Source: Lathyrus oleraceus (Eukaryota; Streptophyta; Magnoliopsida; Fabales; Fabaceae). From it: a stretch of 64,000 nucleotides of DNA. Under the pieces are notes generated by a model. The model was not told the origin of the DNA and made no database searches. It saw nothing but the letters and a program-made list of their open reading frames with translations. The stretch spans positions 359,792,377-359,856,376 of the forward strand of contig NC_066583.1 in the NCBI RefSeq assembly GCF_024323335.1, read 5' to 3'. A program made the translations under genes and the position numbers. This document shows, one piece after another, positions 35,479-51,271 of the stretch. How positions within the stretch are numbered: position 1 is the first letter of the stretch; each line of letters opens with the position of its first letter.

Positions 35479-35985
35479 TGGAATTAAACCCAAAACTTTG
35501 AGTAATTCCGAGTCAATCTTGATGAACAATATTCAATCAACTGATCGAATTCCCACTTGTTCTTCACTCTTCACTCGAGTGAATCAACCAACCTTGGTTG
35601 CAAGATTATATCGCTGCACAATGATGATGAAAACAAGAAAAGAAAATTTAATAAGAAGGAAGATTAGGGAAGAAGATGATTTCTGCAGAGTCTCTCTTTG
35701 CCCACAGCCTATGGAAAATCTCGCTAATTTTGCAACTGCAAGTGATTACAAGATTGTTATGAAAATAGGGGTTACTCTTTTTATGTATAATTGAGCTAGC
35801 TTGCTCCCTAAGCTTAAGATCAAAAATTACAAAGGCCTAAAATACCTATTTTGGTTTAAGTCGAAATCCTGTGTCAAGCAACCTGCTTTGACACTTCGAC
35901 ATCTAATACAACTCAACACACACTACATGTTTTGACACATCCTTGTTTCTGTCGAGCACTATCTGCTTCGATACAAGGAATTACA
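35479..35985 (-). mobile_element. Probable 5' LTR of the truncated Ty1/copia element
   Basis: Lies directly upstream (minus sense) of the PBS. Edges are set by TGTAATTCC at the right end and a TTAATTCCA end at the left, giving short inverted ends. With the 3' LTR lost there is no partner to confirm the borders. Confidence 0.5.
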
Positions 35986-36231
35986 ATTCAACAAATTATA
36001 TATTTGATTTTATCTCATTCATTAGATATTGTTATATACGTTTGGAAGTCTTTTGTGAAAATTGTTTAAAACAAGTTGAATTTTAGATTGATTTTTTAAA
36101 ACTTAGTTAAACTGTGTTAATATATTATTTATTTTTTTAATGTAATATTTGAAGAAATTAAGGATCTGTTTGATTCAAATGACGGGATGGGAGAGATTTT
36201 AATGTAGGGAAGGGAATGGAAGAGGAGGTAA

Positions 36232-36708
<477 letters not shown>

Positions 36709-37785
36709 GTTTTAAAGAGTGGAGGGGAAGAAATATATTTTAATTAAAAATATATTTGGTTTATGAGAAGAGAGAGAGAGATTTTATTAATAATGTGCAT
36801 TTTTATCCTTATGATCTTATATGAGTGATGTGATATTCAAAAGTGAAAATTTATAAATATTTTTTTTGGTAATAAAATTTTTAATGACGAGTGACTAAAA
36901 AAGTTATAATTTATCACATAACATTAAAAAAATTGAGTACAACTTAATTTAGATTATAACTCTCTGATAGAAATTGAACTATGTGTTGATAACCTTTTAA
37001 ATTGTAATATGTGTGTGTGATAAAAAAAATTAAAAATAATGTTTTAATATTTGATATAAAAGAAAATATAATAGAATATATAATAAAATTAGAAAGAAAA
37101 AAATAAACATAAAAAAGTATTTTAAAAAGTTATAAAAAAAACAAAAAAATACAACGATTATAATTTTTATTAAATGTAAAAATATGAAAATAATTTGAAA
37201 GTGGAGAACAATTACAATAAATTGATGGAAGTAATAGAGAAAAATCACACAAAATAGAAGCAGTAACAAGTAGGAGTGTTCGCGGTGCGATTTTGGTAGT
37301 ATTGACGTTAAAAGTCATCTGAATCGGAAGAGAAAAAATTTGTGATTTAGTTTGATTCGGTTGATTTTTAGAAATAAAACTGAATCAAACTAATACGAAT
37401 GACTAAAAAAGTTATAATTTATCACATAACATTAAAAAATTTGAGTACAACTTAATTTAGATTATATCTCTCTGACAGAAATTGAACTATGTGTTGATAA
37501 CCTTTTAAATTGTAATATGTGTGTGATAAAAAAAATTAAAATGAAAGTTTTAATATTTGATATAAAAGAAAATATAATAGAATATATAATACAATTAGAA
37601 AAAAAATAAACATAAAAAAAATATTTTAAAAAATTATAAAAAAATCAAAAAAGTACAATGATTATAATTTTTATTAAATGTAAAAATATGAAAATAATTT
37701 AAAGGTGGAGAACAATTATAATAAATTGATGGAAGTAATAGAGAAAAATCACACAAAATAGAAGCGGTAACAAGTAGGAGTATTC

Positions 37786-38743
<958 letters not shown>

Positions 38744-38759
38744 AGAAAGTGAATAATTT

Positions 38760-39194
38760 TAAAATATTGACATAAAACTAAAAATATTTTAATAAATATA
38801 ATCATTTTTTAAATATCAAAATTTATATTCTCTTCACTCCCCTCCAAATTCCACCAATTCGGAAGGATGCAAAAAGTGTATTTTTGAGGAGAATTGCTCC
38901 TCTCCTCTCCCCTCCCCTCCTAAAATTTGAACCACATATTTAATTAAAAATATCTATTCCTCTCCCCATCTACCCTGAACCAAACATACCTTAAGAATTA
39001 CCATAAAAATTGTATGAAAAATATTCTTATAAAGGTCTTACTTTAAATAAGAATTATCATAAATAATTTTTTTTTCTAAAATTTTCCTAAAAAATAGGAA
39101 TATGGGTTACTTACCTCTAAAAACTAAAATTTCATAGATAATTATAACAATAAAAATATTATAATAAGGAATAACAAAATTTTAACATTATAAT
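38760..39194. other. AT-rich DNA without a gene
   Basis: No coding frame. A short stretch near 38815-38990 has C/T-rich runs (CTCTCCTCTCCCC). Nothing else recognised. Confidence 0.5.
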
Positions 39195-40672
39195 GGGTTA
39201 AATATGTTTGTGATCCCTATAAATATCTCAAATCTTACTTTTAGTCCCCAAAATATTTTCTTTAAAAATGATTTTTTTAATATTTTTCATCCATATTTTT
39301 ATCTGTCCTGTCAACATGTTAGGAGAAGTTGATGTGACACGTCACATGAAAGTTATTTTTTATGACTAAGTTTAGCCGTGATATGCTGATGTGGCATGCC
39401 ACGTGAGTAACTAAGGTTATACCCAACACAATTAGCACTACAAGAACTGCAATTACAAGACCAATGGAGTCACGTTGTGATGCACTATTATAGGATTGTT
39501 ATGTTACTTCTAAAGGAGGTTGTTGTTGTTGTGGATAGTATTTTCTTCTTCTGCTTCTTAAAATCAAACTAATAATAAGCATTCTAGTAGAAACGACGAG
39601 GATTGACATCTTACAGTAAAGGAGACAAAACACATAATCATTATCAACGTTATGGTGTTACTTACAATCATGTAACAGAGCAATCAAATACACATCTTCC
39701 ATGAGAAATCATATACAAAAATAAGCCAATTCCCATTGATATGTGTGAGGATTTGAGTGAAGTTATCATGACAAATCCGACACGAACACAAGTGTTCATG
39801 CAACACTTAACTGAATTGAGCATTTCAAAATCTTGACCAGAAAGTGTAATGGTATTCTGAAAAAGCCTCATCCCTTCTTTTGTTGGCTTCCTTCTGAATA
39901 ATGCATGAATCACAGGATTATAAGCATCTAGGGTCAAGATAATACCTTTCATCTAGACAGGCCAAAGAAGCTTACTTGCAAGCTCTACTTTACCAGCTTT
40001 ACATAATCCACCAATAAGCGTACCATATATACATATCCGGTTCACATCCATTTGAATTCATGATTTGCACAATATCAACTTCTTTTTCTATGTCTCCAAC
40101 TCTGTAGAAATATATAAGCACTGAATTATATGTGAAATTGCTTTAACCCTTTGATTATCATCTTATCAAGAAGTTTAGAAGCTTCTTCAACTCTCTTGTT
40201 TTTACAAAGACCATTAATAAGGGTGTTATATGTTCCTGAACTTCTTGACACTCCCAAGGCACTAAGAAGTGTATTGTAAGTTATAGTATTTGGAGAACAA
40301 TCTCTCAAAATCATATGATGTTGGTTCAAGAATCATAGTAAACTAAATTGGATAAATTTTAGGGTTCTTGAATTTGCTGAAAATTAGCTATATATTAGCT
40401 ATGAATTTTTACGCGTTTAACTATAATGTTAACCTTAGCCATGTGACATGCCTCGTCAGCATCTTTACCATGTTGACACTATTACATGTAAGCTCAATCA
40501 TAAAAAAAAACTTCCACGTGTTGTGCCACGCCAACTTATGTTAAAGGACGTTGACATTAGGGGAAAAAGTCTGGACGAAAAATATTAGGAAAACCATTCT
40601 TTGAAATAAAAGTTTTGAGGGACTAAAATGAAGTTTGAAATATTTACGAGGACCACAAACATATTTAACTCA
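39195..40672. mobile_element. Long-inverted-repeat element carrying a PPR gene fragment
   Basis: Left arm 39195-39435 and right arm about 40430-40671 are inverted copies: both start GGTTAAATATGTTTGTG-like, run through AGTCCC and stay alignable for about 240 bases with many differences. Flanks ATTATAAT and ATTATGAT could be an imperfect 8-bp target duplication. The middle holds a minus-strand PPR fragment. The arrangement matches Pack-type elements that capture gene pieces. The superfamily (Mutator is the obvious candidate) is not settled. Confidence 0.65.
39858..40329 (-). pseudogene. PPR gene fragment (MEE40/At3g53700-like)
   Basis: Minus-strand pieces match consecutive 35-residue pentatricopeptide motifs: CSPNTITYNTLLSA, then GVSRSSGTYNTLINGLCKNK with RVEEASKLLDKMI, then (40125-39953, another frame) a motif with NSNGCEPDMYIYGTLIGGLC, then AYNPVIHALFRRKPTKEGMR. 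From memory of the family this is closest to the C-terminal half of the Arabidopsis MEE40 protein, an organellar RNA-binding PPR protein. Frame changes, a stop near 39955 and a missing stretch between the first two motifs show it is not a working gene. The reading frame left of 39858 (39668-39857) is open but not recognised. Confidence 0.8.
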
Positions 40673-40701
40673 ATTATGATTTAGTAGTATTATAAACTAA
40701 G

Positions 40702-41039
40702 GCTAAATATGTTTGTGATCCTCCTAAATATCTCATATTTCACTTTTAGTCCCTCAAACAATTTTCTTCCGAGAACGGTCCTCCTAAAGTTTTTCATCCA
40801 CATTTTTGGTACCTCCTGCAACTTAGCAATAGTGTTTAAAACTTAACAACAAAATTAACGACTGTTTTAGCAATGATTTTCTATTTAGCGACTGAATTAG
40901 CGAGTGTTTTAGCGACGATTTTTACAGAAGGAACCAAAAGTGTGGATGAAATTTTGTAGGAGGACCATTCTTTGAAGAAAATTTTGAGGGACGAAAAGTG
41001 AAATATGAGATATTTAGGAGGCTCACAAACATATTTAAC
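40702..41039. mobile_element. MITE sharing ends with the PPR-carrying element
   Basis: GGCTAAATATGTTTGTGATCC at the left and its inverse at the right (ending CAAACATATTTAACC). Inverted arms of about 130 bases are nearly identical and surround a short non-coding core. No target duplication could be fixed. It belongs to a repeat family widespread in legumes. Confidence 0.75.
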
Positions 41040-41244
41040 CATATAAATTATATTTATTGAATAACTCTTATATTTTTTACTCTTTAAAATAAGATTAAAA
41101 ATGAGATTTTTTAAATGATATTTGGCACAACTTCTCCTATTTTACTCCTTGTCTTAATGGTTTTCTACTTTCTTAGGTGATTTTTATTTTACTAATTAAT
41201 TATGCCAATTTTAAGGCACTTTTAATACTTTTGGAATTGCAAAA

Positions 41245-41246
<2 letters not shown>

Positions 41247-41309
<63 letters not shown>

Positions 41310-41312
41310 TAT
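41247..41312. repeat. (AAT)n microsatellite
   Basis: About 20 AAT triplets with one AGT interruption. Confidence 0.95.
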
Positions 41313-41594
41313 TTAATATTAAATTTTGATAATCCTTCCATTGCAAATTCAGTCTTGCCACGGATAAATTTTCTTGAATGAGAATTTTGTATTGTAGTCC
41401 TCCCTATCTCGAAGGATTAGTCATTGTAGTTTCACATAGAGTATACATGGTTCATACAAAATAAAAATCAATGCTAATGATGTAATGTGCAAAAGAATAT
41501 GTAACTTTTTCTAGAAAAGTTCATAAGATATTGAAAGAATTTTAACTTTATCTCTCATCACACCTAGATTTGGAACAAAAACAATATTAGAGAG

Positions 41595-41790
41595 AGTGTT
41601 GGGGTAGCACCTATAATAGAAAATATGATAGAAAATAAGTTTAGATGGTTTGGCAAGTAGATAAAAACATGTATATATTATTGTAAATAGGGTAGATCAG
41701 ATGGAGAGGAGTAAAACAACTAGAGGTAGAGGAAGATATAGAAAACTTGTAACATAAACTATTAAAAAAGATATCGGTATTTACAGAAGT
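41595..41790 (+). pseudogene. LINE-type RT, C-terminal remnant
   Basis: Plus-strand translation gives GVAPIIENMIENKFRWFGK, then after a frame change NRVDQMERSKTTRGRGRYRK. These resemble the C-terminus of plant LINE reverse transcriptase genes (consensus RWFGHV and RVDQME with TRGRGRP, from family knowledge). Stops and a frameshift are present. No poly(A) tail or target duplication was identified. Confidence 0.6.
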
Positions 41791-42022
41791 CGCGGGGAGG
41801 AAGTTGTACAACCTACGGCATCGGTAACTACGATTGTCGACTGTAGAGGTCTATTGGTAGCGATCTGGCGAAGGTTGAGTCCAAAGAGGTTTGGGCCATT
41901 TGGCATAAGATGCCTTTCATTTGTTTTGCGTGTATTGGGCTTGGTTGTTTTGGTTCGCAAATATGTTCTTTAAAAGGTTGTGTTTTGATCCAGTTATAAA
42001 TAGGTATCTTTATCATTCTTGT

Positions 42023-42398
42023 TGTTGTGAAACGATGTCGCCAATAACATAACAAAGTTATGAGATAAAAATTGAGTTTGTTGAACAAACACAAGAAACC
42101 TTGTTAGGTTTTACAAAGGAGAAAGAATAGGGAAGAAGAAGAAGAAAATAATTGGTTAAAACTGCTTTATGATTCACTTACTCAATAAGGGTTCAAAGAG
42201 AACTAGTTTATTTATATACTACTTAGATAACTTAAGCAATTTGACTTATACAAAGGCCCAATTCGACGTACTAACTTAAAATACAAGTTAACATATTTTG
42301 ACAACATGCTTGAACATACTTCGACTACAACATGCATAACTCCTATCAAAATATCAATCTATTCATCTTGAGATTAGAGCTCGATCCAAATTCTCACA
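42023..42398 (-). mobile_element. 3' LTR of the family A copia fragment
   Basis: The minus strand starts TGTGAGAATTTGGATC after the polypurine tract and ends CATCGTTTCACAACA. The same LTR ends recur at 51272-51539. Confidence 0.7.
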
Positions 42399-44593
42399 AA
42401 TCTCCACCTTTGAACAAACTCTACAAACATCAACGGTACAAACTAGCTTTCTTCGTGCAGTTTTATCAATTGCATACAGTTGAAAAACTTACAGTTTGAC
42501 AATATCTTGGTGATCATATCAGCAACATTGTCTTCAGTGAAAACCTTTAGCACTTGGACTTCTTCATGCTCAATTATCTCTTTGACGAAATGCAACCTCT
42601 CATCGATGTGCTTGGTTCACTCATGATAGGTTGAATTCTTCTATAGGTGTAATGCATTTTGACTATCACATTTAATAGTGATAACCCGACAATGAAATTT
42701 TAGCTCCTTAGCAAAACCTTCAAGCCAAAATGCTTATTTCATAGCTTTTGTGAGGGAAATATACCCCGCTTCGGGGTTGATAAGGCAACAACCTTCTGAA
42801 GTGTCGCTTTCCAACTGATTGAACACATACCCAGAAATAGATTTTTTGGAATCCATAATACATGCATAATCAGAGTCGACAAATCCTTCGATTTCGACTT
42901 TGATAGCATCACCAAAGGCTCCAACACAAATAAGTACTCTGTTTAGAGACCCATTTATGTGCCTTAGAATCCACTTTAATGATTGCTAGTGCGTCTTCCC
43001 AGAATTGGACATATACATGCTTACAAGACTCACTCTATATGCTATGTTTGGCCTCGTACAGATCATAGCATACATCAAACAACTTAATATACTAGCATAT
43101 GGAATGTTATTCATATAGGCTCTTACTACTTCAGTACTAGGACTTTGAGTCGAATCATCTTGAACTGAGGATTAGTCGGTGTTACCACTGGCTTTAAATT
43201 CGACATACCAAACTTGTCAAGAATCTTCTTCAGGTATGTCTCTTGAAATAAACATAATCTTGACTATTTTCTATCTCTCCAGATGTCAATCCCAATAATC
43301 CTGGAGGCATCTCCCAGATCTTTCATGTCGAACGCCTTATCGAGTTCAGCCTTCACCTTCGTAACATATTCGACATTGATGCTTGATATGAGGATGTCAT
43401 CCACATAAAGCAACAAAATAACAAGTGGATTTCCACATCGAAATCTGAAGTAAACATAATGGTTGAACTGCCTCGTAGTGAAACCTATGTGTTCCATGAA
43501 CTTGTGAAATCTCATATTCCATTATCAAGGAGATTGTTTCAAACGACCTATTTAACTTTCACACATAATCTTCCTTTCCCTTTTCTGCATACCCTTCAGG
43601 TTGCCTCATCAGAACTGTTTCATCTAGATCACCATACAGGAAGGCGGTCTTCACATCCATTTGTTCAAGTTCTAGGTTGAACTTCGTCACCATATAAAGC
43701 AGCATTTGAATGGATTTATGCTTTACAACTGGTGAGAACACATCATTGAAGTCGACACCTTCTTTATGACTAAACCCCTTAGAAACCAACCTTGCCTTAA
43801 ATCTCTTCGATATCACTCATTCGATTCCTTCCTTAACCTTGAAGATCCACCTCAACAAGAATCTCTTCTTGTACCATCTCTTATTCAGAGATCTTGGTAC
43901 TTCGACCAACGTTATCAGTTTTCTTGAACGTCATTTATGCTTCATTGAAAACTCTCAACTTGTGATACACCTCATGTGACCTGGCTCTATGCACCACAAC
44001 CTATAAGTTTTGAATCCTTCAGGATATCCGAGGAAGATACATCTCAAGGATCTAGGTTCTACCTTGTCTTGCCTAATGTGAGCATAGGCTAAACAGCCAA
44101 ATACTCTAAGTCTGTCGAGATTAGATGGATGTTTCAACTAGGCTTTTTCAGGTGTCTTAATCCCCAAAGTTGTCGAGGGGTGCCTATTTATCAGGTAAGA
44201 TACAGTCATGACTGCCTCATTCCAAAACACCTTCTTTAATCCATCATGCATTTAATCCTTTCCAAAATTGTTTGATTAAACCTTTCAGCCAAACCATTTT
44301 GTTGGGGAGTACATGCAGTAGTTATGTATCTTGCAATACCATATGCAGCACAATAGTTGTCGAAATCCTTATTGAAAAATTCAAGACCATTGTCTATCTC
44401 AAACCTCTTGACCTTATTGCCAATTTGGTTTTTGAACAGGGTCTTCCAACTCTTGAAATTTTCAAAACTTTTATCCTTAGCTTTCTGAATGAATACTCAT
44501 AACTTTATGGAATAATCATCAACTATGGATAGAAAATACTTTGCACCTGAGTGTGAAGGATTCCTTGCAGGACCCCATATTTTCACATATCAA
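42023..44593 (-). mobile_element. Ty1/copia fragment, family A, 3' half
   Basis: Minus strand: part of integrase (44593-43955, with a TPQQNG block near 44300 and [14 protein letters not shown]), RT N-terminus (43559-43816, with FSPVVKHKSIQ and QMDVKTAFLYGDL), RT with YVDD (43264-43515), RNase H (about 42430-42930), polypurine tract AAAGGTGGAGATT (42399-42411) and a 3' LTR. Many stops and frame changes. The 5' half is missing beyond 44593. Confidence 0.8.
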
Positions 44594-46600
44594 GGTGACA
44601 TAATTTGGCACGGTGAAAATATGTGAAGGGAGAAAAAAGGTCGCCCTAACAGCACGCGTATTAGGACCGAAATGGGTACGATTGACAAAATGATAAGATT
44701 ATGTGATATATGTCGTTAGCCCGGATACGCACATAAACGTTGTCCCAATTTTTGAACAAGCTCTACAAGATAATTATTATATGCACTCTTAGATATGCCA
44801 TTTTTTTCTAACGAAGGAACTTAATATTGAATACAACTTTCGATTACAACAAAACGAACACAAACACGCCTAAAAGAACAACACTAAGAACAAATAAAAA
44901 GACTTAACACTACAGTATATATAAGAGACTACAACCATCAAAATAATTTCATTTGGACCATACATCATAACACGGACATCACTGTCAGTTTTAACTGGTT
45001 CTCACGCATGTGTGTGCTTCATTATTATTATTCTTAATTGAGGAAACTGAAACAAGCTTATCAATCCTTCTAATTTGTTCACCATCTTTAATCTTTTCGT
45101 CTAACCAATTGATCAAGCTCTTCTTAAGTTGCTCAAAACTCTAGATGTTCCAAAAACGCATCTTCATCAAAGACTTGAGAATCGAATAACAAACATACTC
45201 ATTTCTTTTATTAATTATGTTATAAAAATTGAAGAAAAACTTAAGAAGAAAATGAGAAAAGGTGTAAAAATAGTGAGGAATGAATAATCTATTTAGAAAC
45301 AATGAAAATATACATAGGTATCAGATCTATTGACGCCTCATCTTTGTCTTATAACATTGGCGTCAATTCGACAAACGCATCGCCACGACGCCTAAGTACA
45401 ATTTTCAGAACAGATGTCAATTGATATGGTGTATGCTCTATGCTGCAATCTTTTTTATTTGAAACATCGATAATTTGATATATAATTGAGAAATATTGTT
45501 ATTTTAAAAATTAAGTTGAAAAATAGGGTTATTTTAAAAAAATGCACTTTCATCTTAGATTCACGCTAATTCTCTATTTTAATCGGCCTATTTCTAAATT
45601 GGATTTAATTGAAATACACTGACAGTGTAAAGTTAATCATAACAGTTGGATGTTGAAATAAGTTTGACTTTTATTTTAAAAATCTATAAAGTAACATGTA
45701 AACGGGTGATGGTGATGAATCGATTGTGTAAAATATTTTATACTGACAGTGCATAGTAATTAATCTCTTTTAAATTTAAGATTTTAGAAACTTTCTTTAT
45801 CACTTAATTTAGATCTTTATCACTTAATTTAGAGCTTACTTTTGTTGACAAGCCACATAGTGATGTGACACTCTATAGATATATCTTTTTTTTTTATTTG
45901 TCACAATATTAAGACTGTAAAAATAAAATTAAAATATGTATTCCCACATCACTCAATCAATTCACTATTTAACATTACAACAGTAAAAAAGTAAGCCCAA
46001 AATTCAGCTGGTAAGAATTATCATGAATTTTTAAAAGACCATTATCAAATTTAAAAATATAGAGATCAAAATCATGAATTAGCATAATTTAAAATTGCAT
46101 TTAACCAAAATCTTAGTTGATTTTCGTAAGAAATTTAAAAAGCATGCCTTTCTAACATCATTTTTGAACAGACCATGATACATGAAAGCATGCGAAATCT
46201 GTTTTGCAATGTGTTTGATTGGTGAGAAACAGAAGAAAGACGAACAAAATATCTTCTTTGAAACCAAAAGTTGCCTTAAAGAAAACATGATATTTTCATC
46301 TTGTCATTTCTATGTTTAAGCTCAGATGATGGTAAGATTTCCAAGTCATGGCTCAGCCGGCTCAAATGGCTCAAATGGAGCGATTAAACCATAGTAAAAT
46401 CGGTCCAAGGCTCAACTGGTTGAACAGTTCGTTTTTAAAACATTTGGCGAATTATTACTTGGAATCCGATTGGCCGGATTATACATGAATTAAGTCTGAA
46501 TGATTGAATGACCGCAGCAAATGAATCTATCAAACCAAATACCTTAATCAAATATATAACCAATTTAAGGTAAGCAAATCAACCAACTATATTTTAAAAA
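44594..46600. other. Intergenic DNA downstream of the CBL gene
   Basis: Mostly AT-rich and non-coding. It holds a MITE-like repeat at 45604-45771 and, at about 44985-45190 on the minus strand, an unrecognised frame of some 65 codons with one stop (for example SFEQLKKSLINWLDEKI and NEAHTCVRTS), possibly a DNA-transposon relic. Nothing else was identified. Confidence 0.45.
45604..45771. mobile_element. MITE-like repeat downstream of CBL
   Basis: Starts TTAATTGAAATACACTGACA and ends in a loosely inverted TATACTGACAGTGCATAGTA. The same sequence, diverged, occurs at 50021-50204 on the other side of the gene, including the shared core GGTGATGGTGATGAATCGA. Confidence 0.6.
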
Positions 46601-46671
46601 GGAAAGAGAGGTGACTCGTAGCACAGAGACAGAGAAACCAAAGGTGAAAACTATCAACAAAATACTTTCCC

Positions 46672-49222
<2,551 letters not shown>

Positions 49223-49253
49223 GATATCGCTTGTGAATCAGAATGCTCCATAA
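49223..49253 (-). other. 5'UTR part of the CBL start exon, with overlapping uORF
   Basis: Acceptor GAACAG^TTATGG at 49254/49253. Three bases in, an upstream ATG opens a 14-codon frame that runs over the real start codon in another frame and ends at a TAG about 15 bases past it. Confidence 0.55.
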
Positions 49254-49335
49254 CTGTTCCACAAATAAATCAGTTAGATATTCCATTTAGTATATTCATT
49301 ATAAAGTCGTCATAAGTGGGCAAATGTGTGCAAAC

Positions 49336-49382
49336 CTTTTAACCATTTCCAACTTCAGGTGACCAATCCCAAATGGCAAAAT
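49336..49382 (-). other. Probable CBL 5'UTR exon 2 (47 nt)
   Basis: Bounded by TTCGCAG^ATTT and AAAAG^GTTTG on the minus strand. It contains an ATG that, after splicing to 49253, gives an 8-codon upstream ORF. Inferred from splice signals only. Confidence 0.5.
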
Positions 49383-49785
49383 CTGCGAAACAGAAAAATG
49401 TTCATTGAACAATATCCAAACAAGGCAATAATAATAACGGTTTTGATTCAATCCAATTTCTATTTAAAATCCAAAATAATTCCATGAGAAAACAAATCAT
49501 CAATAAATCATCAATCTTACAAACCACAAAAACCACATAATTCATCCTCAACCAAGCAACTGTAACAGTAATAGACATGGATCCATAATTCCAAACCCTA
49601 GTTCACATAGAATATCCTCGTAACAATACTGGATTCAAAATTCAAGGTATTTCACATTTCACAAATCGTTTAACTCATCGATCTATATGAAGCAGCAATA
49701 AATAAACATGAAGAGGAACGCAAAAGGAAATGAAATTTCCAGAAAAGTGATAAACACCGCATCAACATACATGATAAAATCAAAC

Positions 49786-49935
49786 CTTTTTTGTGGAAGA
49801 GTTTTGAATGGGTATGATTTTGAGGGTTGAGAGGCAGTGAGAATGATTGGGACGAATCTTTCTCTGTAATGTGTCAGAATGAGACGAAAGTGTTATGGTC
49901 GATGACAGACAGAGTACAACCCACACATAAACTTT
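49786..49935 (-). other. Probable CBL 5'UTR exon 1
   Basis: Ends at CAAAAAAG^GTTTG (49786/49785). The sequence is CT-rich, as is common in plant 5'UTRs. The upstream limit is a guess from the TATA-like site at 49964-49973. Confidence 0.45.
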
Positions 49936-49963
49936 TACCGTAATTTAATTTTCACATTTATTA

Positions 49964-49973
49964 CTATATATAG
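49964..49973 (-). promoter_or_regulatory. TATA-like site for CBL
   Basis: CTATATATAG, about 180 bases upstream of the first predicted splice donor. Its position fits a core promoter, but AT-rich DNA gives such words by chance. Confidence 0.4.
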
Positions 49974-50020
49974 CAAAAAAAAAATTGTCAATAACAATTT
50001 ATTCTTAATTAAATAAATGA

Positions 50021-50204
50021 TTTAATTGAAATACACTGACATTGTAAAGAGATTTTACACCATTATTTAATCTTAAATGTCGGATATTAAAATAAATTTA
50101 ACTTTTATTTTAAAAATTTATAAAGTAATTCAAACGGACGATGGTGATGAATCGACACTGGAAAACTTTTTACATTGATATTGCATAATAATTAATCCCT
50201 TCAA
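50021..50204. mobile_element. MITE-like repeat upstream of CBL
   Basis: Second copy of the 45604-45771 repeat: TTAATTGAAATACACTGACA start, shared core GATGGTGATGAATCGACA, TAATTAATCCCTT end. It lies within 50 bp of the TATA-like site, on its upstream side. Confidence 0.6.
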
Positions 50205-51271
50205 TAAATGAAAAAGGTTGGTTGTGCTAAGTATGGTACTCAAAATTGGATTGGACATGTCTATTCAAGCAGCTAGATGGGAACTAGAATCTTAACCGAT
50301 TTATTTAAATAAAAATCGACATGCAGAAAAATTTTATTTAAACTATAAACGCGATCAAAATTGGAAAATTGAGGATTTGTAGGACTTTTAAGTAGGAGTA
50401 TATTTGTTCCGTTAAAGTTCGTCTTACAAAAGTGCGAAAAAAAATATGATAAAACGAGCATAATTAAGGGTGTATGTCTAAAATTTTGGTTCGCTCCGTC
50501 TTAAAAGCGAGAATAATTAAAAATATGTAGTTTTAGATCAAACGGTTTTGGATATCCAACTATATAGAACTCATTCGTGCTAAAAAAAGATTATGTATAT
50601 TTATGTTTTGTTTGGATAAACCCTAACTTATATCAAAAATTAGTGTTTATTAATGAGTTTACGTCAATTATTTTAGCTATATTACAGTTTTAGTCTTTCT
50701 ATTTTATCTGATTTATGAGATTAGTCTCTTATTTTAAATTTAAATAATTTTAGTATTATTTCACTTTTTTTACTACAAATTATCAAAGTGATCGTTTTTT
50801 AAATTATATTTTTTATTTATAAGATTTTATAAAAGGTTCATATACAATGATTTATTAAATTTCACAAGTGGTGCATTATTTAAAAATAATAAATCGTCAA
50901 TTTTTTTTAAATGCAAAAATGTAAAGAAAAAAATAACTACAACTGTTTGATTTTAAAATGGGGATTGATTTTGTAAATCAAAAAATAAATGAGACCAAAC
51001 CTGTAATTAAATATGTTATAACAAAAAATTAAATTAAATTGAATTCGTTTTTACATGTTATGAATTATTTACTTAAGTTATCTTGATATGAAATAAATTA
51101 AAAAATGATTATAAAAAATATTATGAATTTTTTTTATAATTCTTTTTAAAGAATATTATATAATTCAAATAAATCAATACAAACATATTTTTAGTATTAC
51201 ATTAAAATGGGTTTGAAAATGCAATTTCTTAGATATTGACCTTGGACGTGTGAATTTTGTAAATTTATAAT
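50205..51271. other. AT-rich intergenic DNA
   Basis: No coding frame, inverted repeat or retroelement motif recognised. Confidence 0.5.

Noticed and set aside
35498..35794. 98-codon plus-strand frame
   Set aside because: Lies in the probable copia LTR next to the PBS; no known domain.
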